Source of the DNA: Ottelia alismoides
Taxonomy: Eukaryota; Streptophyta; Magnoliopsida; Alismatales; Hydrocharitaceae
Direction of reading: 5' to 3'
DNA: 64,000 bases
Assembly (NCBI GenBank): GCA_037367405.1
Contig: JAZKJV010005536.1
Location: 434,001 to 498,000 of the forward strand
In this document: piece by piece, positions 1-12,136 of the stretch
Numbering within the stretch: the stretch's first letter is position 1
How the letters are laid out: every line of letters starts with the position of its first letter
Position numbers and translations under genes: made by a program
Notes under the pieces: model-generated
Seen by the model: the letters and a program-made list of their open reading frames with translations, nothing else
Databases searched by the model: none
Told to the model about the DNA's origin: nothing

Positions 1-1614
1 TGGCCGGAAGCCACGAGATGAATACCTCATGGCAGTGGACTGTCAGAGATGGTGGAAACCTTACTCTACGTCACTCCTCCATGCACCAAAGAGCCGGGCG
101 AGTGAGTTGTTACCTCGCTCGAGCCCTGGAGCACCAAAATGGGGGAAGAATTGGGAAGAGGGGATTCAAAAATTCAAGGAAGAGGAGGTGGAGCTTATGT
201 ACAGGTATGGCGACAGGGGGTCTTCGACTAGGGTTTACGGTTGGATCAATGAATCTCCACCCTATGCGAGAGGTCGGCGTGATTCCGGGATGAACATGGT
301 CAACTATTGTGAAGGATGTACAAGCTCTCGAATAGTGTATCAAAAGGAAAAAATCGAGAAGAGAGGAGGGCAGCATTCTGACAAGCCTAGATTTGGGGTT
401 AGACGGTTAACCCTAGGTCAACAGGGGGCGGGGCCTGATTGGGCCACGTCACCCGCAAAAAGACAAAACAATAATTAAAAATCTAAATAATTTGAAATAG
501 AATAGAAATAATTTATTTAATTTTGGGTTAAAATATACAAAAATTTTATTATTTTATGTAGTATTTTAATCTGATTTTTATTTTTTATGGATTAATTTAT
601 TACAAGTTACTTTTTAAGGGTATATTTATAGGTATATTGACTTATGTTTTGAGTATTTTATTTTATATTTTATATTTTATATTTTATTATTTTATACTCT
701 TAATTTATATATTTATAACTTATTTTAATATGTAAAATATAGTTTTGTTATATTTTTTGATGTATTGTGTATACTTAAATAAATATGGGTGTTAATTATA
801 TATGTACAAGTATAGTATATTCATCTACGTTTTTTGTATAGTATTTTATTTTATTGTTTTATTTACTTTTTTATTTTATTCTAAATATGTATATGTACCA
901 AACATAATATATACAAAATTATAAAAATATAAAATTATAAAAATGATAAAGAATAAATAAAATGAATATTCTCTGCAGGTACATAGTACAATAGGAGTCC
1001 AAAACCTAACTTTTACATCTTAACTCCAAATTAAATGAAACCACCTTCATTAAATAGCTAATAAAAAATTATATAAATTAAGTAATTTTGGTGCATTTTG
1101 AGTTCATATGGAGAAGATATGGTTCTGGGAAGTTTGGGTTTTGACTTTTTATCCTGAGTAAAAAAATTACATTTTATATTATTTTTATTTGAAATCAATT
1201 TTGTATTTTTCTATATATTTTTATCTACAACTTTCATGTACAATGATTCTTTATTTGAAGTATAAATAATAAAGAATAAAATATGTCCCAAAAATATAAT
1301 ATTGAAGAATAAAAATTAGGGTTTAATTGATGTTTTTGGCCCTAATCTCCCCCTACTTTATTCCTTGTCAGCCCAGTCATCGAGATGCCTAGATCTAAGG
1401 GATTAGGGTCATAAAATACCTTTGGCATTTTATTTCTTTTTTCTTTTCTTTTCTTTATTCTTTTATTTTGGCTTTAAACAATGTATTTTATGCAATATTT
1501 ATACAGTAAATAATGAATGTTAATTTATGCAAAATAATGATATTTACATGCATTTATCTAGGGTTTAAAGGCCAAAATGAAAGAATAAAGGTGATGAAAT
1601 GGAGATTCATAACA
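1..1614 (-). repeat. Element A, 3' LTR (truncated by window edge)
   Basis: This is the terminal 1.6 kb, in plus coordinates, of an LTR whose other copy is 7159-8728 plus 25710-27891. Positions 480-1614 align by eye with 26760-27891, sharing the long AT-rich stretch, the block around 1350-1430 and the block before the end. It ends in AACA at 1614 and is followed at once by a polypurine tract read on the minus strand, so this is the 3' LTR of a minus-strand element. The first ~450 bases are GC-richer, and the short open frames in them have no recognisable product. Confidence 0.85.
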
Positions 1615-1624
1615 CCCCTATACT
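1615..1624 (-). other. Element A 3' polypurine tract
   Basis: On the minus strand the sequence reads AGTATAGGGG directly against the LTR, which starts TGTTATGAA. Its position and purine run are those of a plus-strand priming site. The same core occurs at the polypurine tracts of B, C and D and inside the hairpin arrays. Confidence 0.8.
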
Positions 1625-3460
1625 TGACTTTGCTAGTCCTTAACAAATAGTTATGCAATAAGTGTAGAAAATTAAAATAAAGAAAAAGAAAAAGAAAGAA
1701 AGTGAATTGACTTTAGCTTTTAAACTTGTCTACATAAAATCAAAGTTTAGAGCTTAAGTCGGACCTTTGGATTTTAGGTGTGGTCAAAACCTTATTGAGA
1801 GGCAGATTTGAAACACAACAACCTCTGAGATCCACAAAACTCTGCTCAAGTCTCCTCAATAGCCAGGTCAGAATACGTCAACTCATACACAAACCCTTAT
1901 GACTATGAATCTATATTGGACAGTGTGTGTGATATGTAGCTCTCTTCGGTTGAAGCGATAAAACTCAGTCTTCTCCAACATGGTGACCCTAATTCCCCAA
2001 TCCAAAGCTCTTTCCCCGAGAAGTGGGATATTCCCTTTTAAGTTCAAGTACAACTGACTCAAGAAAAGGAGGTGGAGAGAAGAATGGATAGTAGCCAGTG
2101 TAGGTATGTATCCTAGGATGCCTGACCAGTGTAGCCAAGCACCCAGCTGTAGGCTCACATAAGACTTTGAAGCTCAGGCTTGCTTATTAGCGATACAAAT
2201 ATATACATTATGATAGGGATTTTATATTCAATCAAGCCTGTACAATTTTTGGAGTTTTTTTATTTTTCCGTTATTTTTTGAATACTATATATAGAAACAT
2301 TTACATATGGCCTTTTTCCTCTTGAGTCAATAGACTATCCCTCTTTTGAAGCTTTATTTCAACCCACAACTTCTTTCTTTAGACCTCGTTGCCACTGGAT
2401 CGGGTTGGGGTACAATTGCCACAAATGTGTGACTTCCGATGTTTCCGCTGCTTGTGTCTCATGTCGGCAAATCCATCCCTCTACCATTTCAACTGAGGTG
2501 AGCAAAGTGGAAGGTGCATGTGTGCAAGCTAGGTCATTATCAATAAGAGTCGTGCATGTGCTCCAAAATACTCTACTTAGGCAGTCAAGATGACATTGAA
2601 CTCAGTCTTGTGGTCTCATAGAATTAAGTATAACAGACCTAAAATATCTCAATTCCAGTTCCTGTAAGGTTCTTGTGATTAAGTAGATTTAAGGTCCATG
2701 TAACTCCAATCTTCGGATTTTACTTAGACTTGTTCAATTATCAAACTCAGTCCGAAAAATGCAAATGCTATGCACAATGTGGAAACTATTTTTGTGATGC
2801 AATTATCTGATTTTGAACTTTTTATCCAATTTTTGAAAAGATTTTGCAAATGTTTTTGGGATTTTAAATAAATTAAAATTTTAGGAATTTTTCAAAATAT
2901 TTTTTTTCGAGAAAAGAAGTAGGTACAAATATTTTTACGGAAGTGTGTCTTCTTATTTACAAGAATTAGGGATTTAGGAATTTACATGTTTGTATAAGTT
3001 TGCAAAGGATGTACATAGTTCTCAAAATAATTTGTTAATAATTTGCAAACATTTTGAAAATTTTTTGTGCAAACTAATTTGACAAATATTTTTTACAAAG
3101 ATTTTACAAAGTTTGAAAATCATTTTGCAAAGATTTTTCAAACAATATATATAGATTTTTCGAAGTATTTTTGTAACCATTGTTCAAAATCATTTGGAAA
3201 TAGATTTCCATAACATTTTATTTCAAACAAAGAAAAGAAATTTTTACAAATAAAATATTTTTAAAAAGGTTGAAAATATTTAAAAAAACATTTTCTAAAT
3301 AGTTTTCAAATATTTTTCAAAAGGATTTTCAAACTATTTTCAAACATTTTGCAAAAAAACATTTTTAGCCTTATTGAAAATATGAAAGAAAATTTTAATG
3401 GATTTTGTACAAGTATGTTATTTACACTTAATTAATTATATTTTAGCCATACTTATTGAA
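1625..3460 (-). other. Element A 3' non-coding region, first part
   Basis: No credible coding sequence. The stretch nearest the LTR (about 1740-2150) resembles the equivalent regions of B (12240-12680) and D (56720-57140), including a duplicated CCAGTGTAGCC box at about 2092 and 2125. Beyond it, 2760-3460 is AT-rich sequence with irregular runs of the type TTTTGCAAA / TTTTCAAA and no clean period. Confidence 0.6.
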
Positions 3461-3653
3461 AATATGAAAGTACGAGCTATGGATAAAGTATATACGAAGT
3501 ATATACAACCCCTATATTTAGATTGAGCTATGTCCACAAGGATCAGAGAGAAAAGAGAAGACATAACTCGTACTGAGTATTGAAGAGCCTATACTACAAT
3601 GACAAAATAAAGAATGAAGAAATCAATGAAAGCATGAACGAGAAGTTGATTGT

Positions 3654-3998
3654 CCCCCCTATACTTAGGATGAAATAATCCTAAGTACAACAGGTTGTAT
3701 CTACATGCAAGGAGGATTGAGCGTGGGAATAAACATATCACAACTCAGTCTGTCTCCCTCTATATTTAGGGTGTGATATCCCAAAGTATAGACAAGGAAA
3801 GGAGATAGTTGGGGGGATCATGAAAAGAAACCAATAAAAATAAAAAAGAAAATATGTGAGGAGAATATACGCATGACTCCCCGTATACTTAGGGTAAAAT
3901 ATCCCTAAGTATAGGCAACAATAAGAGTGATGAAACAGAATAAAGAATGAACACCCACCTCGTCCATCCCCTATACTTAGGAAAAAGTACATCCTAAG
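3654..3998 (-). repeat. Element A hairpin array with PPT-like core
   Basis: Four inverted repeats lie in ~350 bp: arms 3662-3670/3679-3687 (loop TGAAATAA), 3760-3771/3780-3791 (imperfect), 3884-3894/3903-3913 (perfect 11 bp, loop TAAAATAT) and a weaker one at 3971-3998. The arm consensus is CTATACTTAGGG / CCCTAAGTATAG, so each hairpin holds a copy of the PPT core AAGTATAG. The same arrays occur in B, C and D. Function is unknown. Confidence 0.8.
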
Positions 3999-4140
3999 CA
4001 AGGCAAATACACAAAATAGAGTGGTTGAGCAAAATGGAAGATGGAAGGAAATAAAATAAAAGAGGAAATACAAAGAGGTGGATATACAAACAAGAAGGTA
4101 AAAAGCATACCTTCTTGCGTTACCGCTGAGGAATGGATCA

Positions 4141-4579
4141 GATAAGGTGCAGGTCGATATCGGGGCCATCAACAGACACAGATCGATCAAGACCAACCTT
4201 ATGAAGATCCTAAGTGGTCTCGAAGTGGAAAGGCCCGAACTGGTCAGTAGAAGTAGTGTGGTCGTTCTTGGTTTGGTAAGTCTACACTATGTCAGAGTAG
4301 AAAGGCCAGAATTCCTTGATGAAAGAAGTAAGGTCAAATTCGGCCTGTGCAGTCTCTACTAAGTCTGCCCTCCACTCTAAAGTGTCTATAGTGTAGATAA
4401 CATGGATGTCATCAATGCATCACCACTCACCAGAAGGGGGAACTCCAAGGTCTATGCTTTCAGAGTCTTCCCTGAAGAGGAATTCTCAAGTCTTAGTCTC
4501 ATCCATCAAAAAGCAAACCTCTATGATATCAACAGGTATGTCATAGTCCTCAGGGACGACAAACATGGACATGCTCTCG
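4141..4579 (-). pseudogene. Element A, post-protease coding remnant
   Basis: Downstream of the protease remnant, a minus-strand frame opening near 4570 reads about 27 residues beginning MSMFVVPEDYDIPV, then a TGA, and continues in acidic sequence (with further stops) to about 4150. It may be the decayed linker that in an intact element joins protease to reverse transcriptase. No reverse transcriptase, RNase H or integrase motif follows; the next recognisable structure is the hairpin array. The low-complexity hydrophobic frame at 3738-4196 overlaps this end and is not taken as a gene. Confidence 0.3.
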
Positions 4580-5059
4580 TCAAATGCGGTCTCTGGTCAG
4601 TGTGGGTGCGATGATCAACACATCGCTCTCGTCAGTAGAACGAAAGCAGATCAATCTAGATCCATAATCAATAACGGCTCTCGTAAAGACAAGGAAGGAT
4701 TGTCCCAGGATGATTGGAGGATGTTCCACAAGGGTGGATCTCTCCATGGGCAATACGACAAAGTTAGCAGTGAAGCTCATGCCTTGAATCTGAATGATGG
4801 TATTTTCTAGAATACCCTTTGGCCTCTTTATTGATCCATCAACAAACTGACAAATCATCATGGTCTTCTTAAGAGGCCCTAGATGAAGAGATTGTACTAA
4901 TGAGAAGGGTATTTAATCAAAGCACTGCCGTCAATGAGAGTGTGATCACATGAATGGTCAGAGATTGTGAAACTTACAAGAGGCATGATAGTGTTCCCTT
5001 TCCTAATGTGTGGACGGTGAGTGATGGCGTAGGCAGTGTCCATGGTCAAAATGTATCAC
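4580..5059 (-). pseudogene. Element A retropepsin remnant
   Basis: This is an aspartic protease of the Athila/gypsy kind, which would cut the element's polyprotein. On the minus strand the part up to ~4862 includes TLIDGSALI, a shortened version of the D-(T/S)-G active site region. After two in-frame TAG stops and a frameshift near 4861, a 93-residue open frame (4580-4861) carries the C-terminal half: DGSIKRPKGILE, then NFVVLPME and PPIILGQSFL, the hydrophobic-hydrophobic-G motif of retropepsins. It lies downstream of a basic patch at 5063-5098. It cannot make an active enzyme as it stands. Assignment to the Athila group is inference from motif style and the primer site. Confidence 0.7.
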
Positions 5060-5330
5060 TCAGATCTTCTCCTTCTCTTTCTCTTCTTAGGTTTAGATGC
5101 ATATAATTGGTTCATGTCCTGACAAAGTGGGAACTCAATAATCTCATGAATAGCTGCCACCACTTCAGGTTCATTCAATGTTTTTTTAAGATTTTGGATC
5201 TCCTACATACAAGAGAGGAGATCAGAATCATCATCTACACAAGGATGACTAAGAGCAGTCCATATAGTGTCATCCTTGAGGTCAAAGGTGGGAACTGCGG
5301 TGAATGTGTTCTGAGTATAGGATCTGGCAT
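5060..5330 (-). pseudogene. Element A acidic linker with basic (NLS-like) patch
   Basis: On the minus strand a frame with one internal TAG reads an acidic segment (around FDLKDDTIW and CVDDDSDLL), a predicted helical stretch around EIQNLKKTLNEPEVV, and ends in ASKPKKRKRRRRSE before TGA at 5060-5062. The run of lysine and arginine looks like a classical nuclear localisation signal or a nucleic-acid-binding tail of Gag. It lies immediately N-terminal to the protease remnant. Element D has a similar basic run in the same place. The role is inference; the basic run itself is read directly. Confidence 0.45.
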
Positions 5331-5389
5331 GGGTTTCCTCTCCTCGCAAGCTGACTCGGCTAGGTGTCTCCCATATTCTTTTTGTATTT

Positions 5390-5890
5390 TTAAGGGTTTC
5401 TCATTTTTTGTATTTTGGGTGATTGCAAGATCTCATGGGTTTCCATAATTGAATACATATCTTCAGACGGTAATGCGACATTGTGGATCTTATTTTTACT
5501 AGTAAGATCATCAATCATCCGATTCATTTTCTCCACAAACCAGGTCATGTACTCAAGAGTGGTCTTCATGAGAGGTGATTCTAACAACTCAGTATCAGGT
5601 GAGCGTGATTGGGAGAAATGTGTCAGTGGTGGTGGGTAAAATTCAAAATTTGATGCCTGAAACAACAGATTAGTAGGATATGTACAAAAAGAAGAATCAT
5701 GAGCAAAGTCCTCCTGGAAAAATTGAGGTGGAACGGCTGGCAAGTATAAGGGGTCCACAAAGTTCGGATAAAAATCACTCCAGGCGGCCATCTCCGAAAC
5801 AAAAGAAAGGGATCGGGATAATATGATAGTCAAATCAAGATGTGTAAGAAAAAGATGCAAATGTACAGAGAAGATCGAGTGTGCACACAA
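5390..5890 (-). pseudogene. Element A gag-linker fragment
   Basis: An open frame of up to 166 codons. From an internal Met (MAAWSDFYP) it reads an aromatic- and proline-rich segment followed by a predicted amphipathic helix (about LEYMTWFVEKMNRMIDDL), then ends at a TAG. It occupies the place of the low-complexity part of Gag that follows capsid in Athila elements. I see none of the capsid hallmarks present in B, such as the EAWDRFRELIDRCPHH region. A similar arrangement is seen in D at 59928-60239. Product unknown; most likely a relic. Confidence 0.4.
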
Positions 5891-5899
5891 ACAAACACA

Positions 5900-7136
5900 A
5901 ACATGTACAAAATAAACCCCTCAATTCACCAACTCAACACAGTGATGACCTTGAAAGTTCGATCTTTTACCTTTCCAATTTTAGAGCTGGGGAATTTCAT
6001 AAAGTTGTACAAAGATGCAGCTAGGCCAGGGATCGGGGTACTAATCGTTAGCGTGTGTGTGAAAAATAAAATATGAATACAATGAGGGGGTTACTCTCCT
6101 CAAGATAAGAATTTTTCTTTTTGATTTTAGGGTCGAGTAAACTTAGCCGTCCCAATTTTATTGGTTACCATTTTATTTGGATTTTTAGAAAAAAGCACGA
6201 GCCTAGTGAGGGGTCAATTCCTTTAGAATCCTAAGTGATCAAAATCAAAGGGAGAGAGTCAGAAAAGTAATACGAGGCGAAAACAATGACGAATACTAAG
6301 TAGAAATGCTCATCTGGCCTCTAGATCTCTTGCAAGGATGCTAAGCAGAATTGAAGCCTACACTATATGCAATGGAACCGATGAAATCGCCTTAGAACAG
6401 AATATGCTATTATCGTGAAGCACCGGATGCTAACTATCTAGATATGAGACCTAAAGTCTGGTATTGGAAACCTCTCGGTGCCCACCATAGTGGGTCCTGC
6501 AAAAGATGTATGAGGTTTCTCTCGGCACGCGGACTCAAGTCTAAAAAGTTAACGATTAGATTTGACTAAGTCCAAGCATGAATCTATAGGTACATGCAAA
6601 CATAATTAAGTGTTTGGATCTAATCTATCATCAAGCAATCCTATAACTAGGGCCTAATCACAAAAACAAATAAAAATAAAATCGTGAAACAAAGAAAAAG
6701 AAAAGTGATGAAAACATAATAAAACCGACGAGGCCCCCAAGTGAACAATCACTCAGGAAATGGACCTCATGAAGTGGTAGTGTCCTGAGAGTCCAAATTA
6801 ATATAATAAAAAGTGTCTCTCTCTCACTTGAAATTACAAATAAAAATAAAATAAAACTAGAATTGTCTTTTAACATCCTTTAAGTCCTCCTTTGTCGCTC
6901 TCTCTTGTCTGGTAGGTCAAAAAGCTAACTCCACATCAGGTGGGTGCGTATGTCTCCTAGGAGAGCCTCCCTCGATCCACGGTCCCTTGCAACAAAGTCA
7001 AACAAAGAAGAGGGTTAGTCATATCACAAATAATATCAAATACAATGAAAATAAATAAAGGGAAAATATAGACAAGTAGACAAATAGACAAGTAGAGAAG
7101 AAACAAAGAAACAAGATACCCAATCTATATGACGTT
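5900..7136 (-). other. Element A leader, no coding seen
   Basis: About 1.2 kb between the gag-linker fragment and the primer site. Every frame is broken and no capsid motif is visible on the minus strand. Presumably untranslated leader plus decayed gag. Confidence 0.4.
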
Positions 7137-7156
7137 GCTCCCCGATAATAGCGCCA
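7137..7156 (-). other. Element A primer-binding site (tRNA-Asp-like)
   Basis: The minus strand reads TGGCGCTATTATCGGGGAGC two bases inside the LTR. It matches the complement of the plant tRNA-Asp 3' end (TGGCGCCGTTGCCGGGGA) except for four transitions. A tRNA-Asp primer is characteristic of Athila elements. The changes are all C-to-T or G-to-A, as expected from decay of methylated DNA. Confidence 0.75.
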
Positions 7157-7158
7157 TT

Positions 7159-8728
7159 TGATGATACAAGTTTTATGAGGTTAAAAAATAATATCCTCAC
7201 AGAGTGCGAAGATAAAATGTCACTAAGGCGACCGCTCACAAGACCATGTGGTCAATCAATAATAAACCTCGCACAATGTATAGAATAATCAATAAAAGCA
7301 GCGTGAATCAAAATTTATTATACCCTACAATAGATTGTATAGTGGACAATTACAGTAGGGGTCGAACACAGGAAACAACAGAGGACAAACAATCATAAAT
7401 TGGCAAAGAAAGATAATAAATGATTTTGGGCTTTTTAGGGAATTTGGAATTTTTATCGGTTTTTTAGTTTTATTTTTTATGTATTTTAATTTTTATATTT
7501 TTATTTTTTTTAGTTTTATATTTTCTAATTTTTAATTTCCTTTCTTTTTAAAAGTTAATATAAGGATAAATGTAACTATATATACAATATAGAGTAATAT
7601 AATTGTAATTAAAACTAAAAATAACCAAAAATGGCATAATAAAAGTTTTTTGGATTTTATAAAATTTTCTACTTTTTTGTGATTTTTTAGAGATTTTTGC
7701 TAATTTTTATACGTTTTAAAAGTAAAAAATATCCCAAAATCGGGATTAAATGAATAAGACGAATTATTTTGGAATTTAAAAATAGTAAATAGAGCCAAAA
7801 TTTTCCAAAACTATTTTTAGTAATAATATATAATAAAAGGAACATTCAAAGATAGAAATAACTATTGTTGGATTTTTTATGATTTTTTATATTTTGATTA
7901 AGGATTTTGGAGATTTTTAGTTTTTAGTCTTTTTCTTTTTCAGTTTTAGGGATTTTTGGTCTAGAGTTGTAAAATACTAAGATAAATAAATTAAATTTTT
8001 TTGGAATTTTGCAAAGAGGTTTTATTTTTTTATGGGTTTTTAATATAAAAAAGAACTTTCTGTGCTTGTTTTTTTAAAAAAATAATTAAAATGCCTAAAT
8101 GCAATAATAAGTATGTGGCATGAAGATACTTGCTAGCACACATCTAACCCTATTTTTGCGTAATTTTTGGAGTACATATGGTAGTTTTAATAAATAAAAA
8201 ATAATCATAAAAAATATTTAACTAGCAAGGGTATATTTGCAATTAAAATCAAATAAAAGGGATATAATGCAAATTACCCAAAAAGTTACAACTAATATTT
8301 AAACTTTACGGACTAAAAGTAAATACAAAAAGTCATAGGGGCTTACTTGCAAAATAGCCACCTCACGTAGAACGACACGTAGGGTGACATGGCATGGAGC
8401 CAATATTAATATAAAAGAAATGCAAGGGTTCACATGCAAATAACACAGAAACTTTTAAACTAATTTAATAAATTACATGACTAAATATAAATAAACAAAA
8501 ATGGGGGACGAAAGATACAAATACACCCAACTGCGCGCTATCAGACGGCTCTGGATGGGTCATTTGATACACGTTGCGCCTTGGAAGCACGATGACGATT
8601 CAACCACGGATGGTTGAGATTAGAACCCTGGGATGGGATCCTACAGCTGAAGCTCGACTGATCCGACAACTCCTATGTGATATGGGAGCAACTCCTTATC
8701 CGACAGCTGGTAAGGCAGGTGGAAGAAC
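7159..8728 (-). repeat. Element A 5' LTR, first segment
   Basis: It starts TGATGATACAAG next to the primer site and continues to 8728, where element B is inserted; the remainder is 25710-27891. Joined, the two segments make a 3752 bp LTR. The first ~1.4 kb is very AT-rich and contains the landmarks AAATTTATTATACCCT (~7310) and GGGGTCGAACACAGG (~7348), also recognisable in E and in the 60.4 kb fragment. A GC-richer core begins at about 8530. Confidence 0.85.
8724..8728 (+). repeat. Element B target-site duplication, left
   Basis: AGAAC lies immediately before the TGATGAAG that opens B and is repeated at 25710-25714 immediately after B. Confidence 0.9.
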
Positions 8729-11700
8729 TGATGAAGCGGCCCGAGCGACACGGGTTAGGGAATCAAATAATCAAAGGTCATTGTGAGGGGGATCTCAAGG
8801 TCAATGCTCAATCAAGAAAAAGAGAGAACCACATAATCAAATATATAAATCCATCAAAGCACAAAAATGTCAGTGGTCTCTACTATTTATTTTAACCTAG
8901 TATAGCAACCAGGGTCGAACACAAGGAGCACGGGAAATCTTATGAAGTAGTCGGTTTTCAGAAAATAACATGCATATTTTTATTGATTTTTAATTTTGCA
9001 TTTTTTTAGAATTTTTGGTTAAGGGAGAAACACAAGCTAATAAGGCAACTGTGCACACAAACAAGCCTTTTTAAATTTTATTGAGAACTAAAATGTTCAA
9101 AAATTTGGAATAAAAATATTTTTGGCTTTTTTTAAATATTAAGGTATTCTAGGTAATTTTCTAGGGTTTTTCTGTTGTTTTTGGAATTTTATAAAAATAA
9201 AACAAGGGCTAAAAATCCAAACCGTGCACAACTAGGACAATATTGCAAATTAAAAATAATTAAAGTGCCCTAATGTCCTGGTTATGAATTTTATGATAAA
9301 CTAAATAAAAAAATCTACATACAGAAACTGAAATTACATTTTGTTTATTTTTTTGGAATTTTATGTAATTATTATAAGTTTTTAGGTCTTCTGTAATTTT
9401 TAGGATTTTCAAGAGGGTTTCCAAAACAAAACTGGTATAGAAGATAAAGCACACAAAAATACACAATCAGAAATTTTTAAATGGATTTTTCGAATTTTTA
9501 TGTATTTTCTAAAATAACATAAAATTTTTAGGTTTTTTTTTATTATTAGAAAAATAAAATACAACAATAAATTAATCCCAAAAATTACAATAATTATTAT
9601 GTGCTAGCAAGAGCTAACAATAATTTTTATAAAATTTTTGGACATAATTTGGTACCTATTTAATTAAAAACAAGATACATAGATTGTAGGGACCTACTTG
9701 CAATTAAAATAAAGTTTACCGGCAAAAAATTAACGTCGATGAAAAGCTTAGGGCCAAGAATGCAAAATGTCCAGGGAATAAACATACATGCTCATTAAAC
9801 CATACACATGGGTATTAGTGCAAATATCAGAAAGTTTTCACTCAAAATATAAAATAAGTAAAATCCAGGGAATAACATGTAAATACACCATAAAAGCACG
9901 TGGTATGCCACGTGAGTTCACACAAACCAGACTAAAGTGCAAATACTACAAGTAACAAGGGTCCACTTGATATCCAAACTATTTTAAACTACGACAAATA
10001 TTTACAAGACTGTCTAGAAAACATAAAATAGAGAGGGGCCTAGAACAATTTTACCCTTATTAAACGTGATCCAACAACCGATGATGCTCCACTTATTGAT
10101 GGACAACTGAGATGCACGGATACCTCTTCGGCGATGGATGGCGGAGATGAGATCCTCAGATGGATCCTGCGGTCAGGGTACCTCCCGATGATGAATGGCT
10201 GCGATTAGAACTGGTAGGACACCTGATCGAACAACAAAGAAGAGGCCTGGATGAACGGGGAAGAACTCGCTGGAGGTGAGTTTCAATCAGCGATTGCGTG
10301 TTGGTCTAGCGTCCTCGTGAGCTGCTGAGATGAGGAACTCGTCGGCGAAGCCGCTCCGTAGCTGTTGGTTGGCTCAGAAGGGCCCAGGACCAAGAGAGGT
10401 GTCCTGGGGAGTCATGGTGTTTCTGGAGCTTCTTGGGACTATCCGATACTCCCGGATGAAATCTAGTCACGCTTCTACCCTTCAGGAGAAAGGTTTTGCT
10501 CGGAGATGATGCTCCAGCCAAGGTTAGAGTGCACCATTATCAGAAACAGAGGCGGATGGTGGAAGGGCTAGGTCACACGCTAGATGAGGGAATCGACCTG
10601 TTATGGACTCCAGCCCGATGGTTGGACTCAGATGGGGGTCACGGAGCATGATGAAAAAGCGAGGGGAGGTCGGAGCAAGGCGGAGTAAGGTCGACACGCG
10701 ACGAAACAGAGTAAGAGTAGGTCGTCATCGGAGGGGCTCTATTTCTTGGAGAACTGATCGATTCAATGGGAAATATGAGATAAAGGAAGTACCTAAGGAT
10801 GGAGGAAGATGCTTGGGAGTGTGGACGACAGTCCATGGGGTAGTGGCCTCTATAGCCGACGAATGTTAGAGGCGTAGCTCCTCACAGCGGAGCTAAGGGG
10901 TTTCCTCGTCGGATTTGGGGTCTTCACGCTCCAAAAGGGGTACCTCGCCCCTCTCTCTCTCTCACACTCGTTGTCACTCTGGAAAGATGGGCGGGTACAC
11001 AGGAGGTGGTGGCGCAGCCAAAGGTGATGGAAAAGGGAGGAGGGGACAGGATATATAGTGCTCCAGGTCCGATAAAGAGAAGGTGTGGTCCACGAACCGA
11101 GGTGCGGATTGAGGAGGAAAGAAGAGGGTGAAGATTAGGGATCCACGCTCTCGATTCGGTGTGAAGGATCGAGTGGAATGTTGGTCGGTTCGGATCGCTA
11201 AAAATGGGAGAAAATCGGGCGAAACCTGATTCGGTGAAAGAGAAGAGGGGGGACCAGTTGACCTCGGTCAACAATCTGAGGTGGCCCAATCAAAAGGGTC
11301 ACTGATATGAACAAAAGCCACTACAGGACAAAATAAGGGTAAAAATGAAGATAATTAAATTGAAAATAATAAATGAATTTAAATTAAAAAATGAATAAAT
11401 GAAAATGTTTATTATTTTTCAAGGAGCTTTTATGTGATTTTTAATTATTTTTATATAAAAAATAAATTAGTGTATGTACAATATATATTATTATATACAA
11501 GTCTAATATACCTATGTATTATGTACACATATTTTTAATTTGTTATTTTTACAAAAATACCCATATTTTGTATTTTATTTATTTTCAAATATTTTTAAGA
11601 GTACAAAATAATTTTTATTTTATTTTTATGAGTTATTTACATGTATAGAATACATAGTGAATGTGATGTATATACATGTGTCTTGTACAATTGAAAGGAG

Positions 11701-12126
11701 GATTTTATTTTCAAAATTTATTTTTATTTAATGACTTTTATTTTGTTTTTATTGCTATTTATAGAAATATATGCAAGGAGATAAAATAATATTTTAATTT
11801 TATTTTGTCAAAAATAATTATCTACAAATATAGGTAGTATGTACACTATAAAGCAGACCCTATCTCTCTCTACTTGTTTTATTTTGCGATCAGGTCAAGG
11901 CTTGACCTTCTCTTGGGGTTCGGGTCACTCTGTATTTATTCTCAATACCTCCTTCCTTTTTCTTTTCCTTTATTCTTTTATTTTTGCACAGAAACATGCT
12001 AATTATGCAGTATTAACAAATGCATGTTGAATGCTATGTTATTGTATTTACATGTATTTACATGCCGCTTTGCTAAGATAAATAGCTAAAATAAAAGAAT
12101 AATGAGTGAGAATCAGGGATTCATTA
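8729..12126 (-). repeat. Element B 3' LTR
   Basis: A 3398 bp LTR that opens TGATGAAGCGGCCC and ends TTCATTA (the other copy ends TTCATCA). It has a tripartite composition: AT-rich 8.9-10.0 kb, GC-rich 10.05-11.3 kb, AT-rich 11.3-12.1 kb. It aligns along its length with 22333-25709 with many substitutions and small indels, so the insertion is not recent. The open frames in the GC core (10306-10521, 10603-10869, 10924-11289) have no recognisable domain and are not annotated as genes. Confidence 0.92.
11051..11058 (-). promoter_or_regulatory. Candidate TATA box, element B 3' LTR
   Basis: CTATATAT on the minus strand inside the GC-rich LTR core. It is preserved in the other LTR at 24643-24650. 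Position and conservation suggest the element's promoter; no direct evidence. Confidence 0.4.
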
Positions 12127-12136
12127 CCCCCTATAC
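12127..12136 (-). other. Element B 3' polypurine tract
   Basis: The minus strand reads GTATAGGGGG directly before the 3' LTR (TAATGA...). It shares its core with the tracts of A and D. Confidence 0.85.

Noticed and set aside
3738..4196. Hydrophobic 152-codon minus frame in element A, possibly envelope-like
   Set aside because: Composition is T-rich and the frame runs through the hairpin array. The resemblance to B's 13914-14111 frame comes only from the shared hairpin DNA.
4147..4810. Plus-strand frames over the A protease region
   Set aside because: Antisense to the recognisable protease; no motif of their own.
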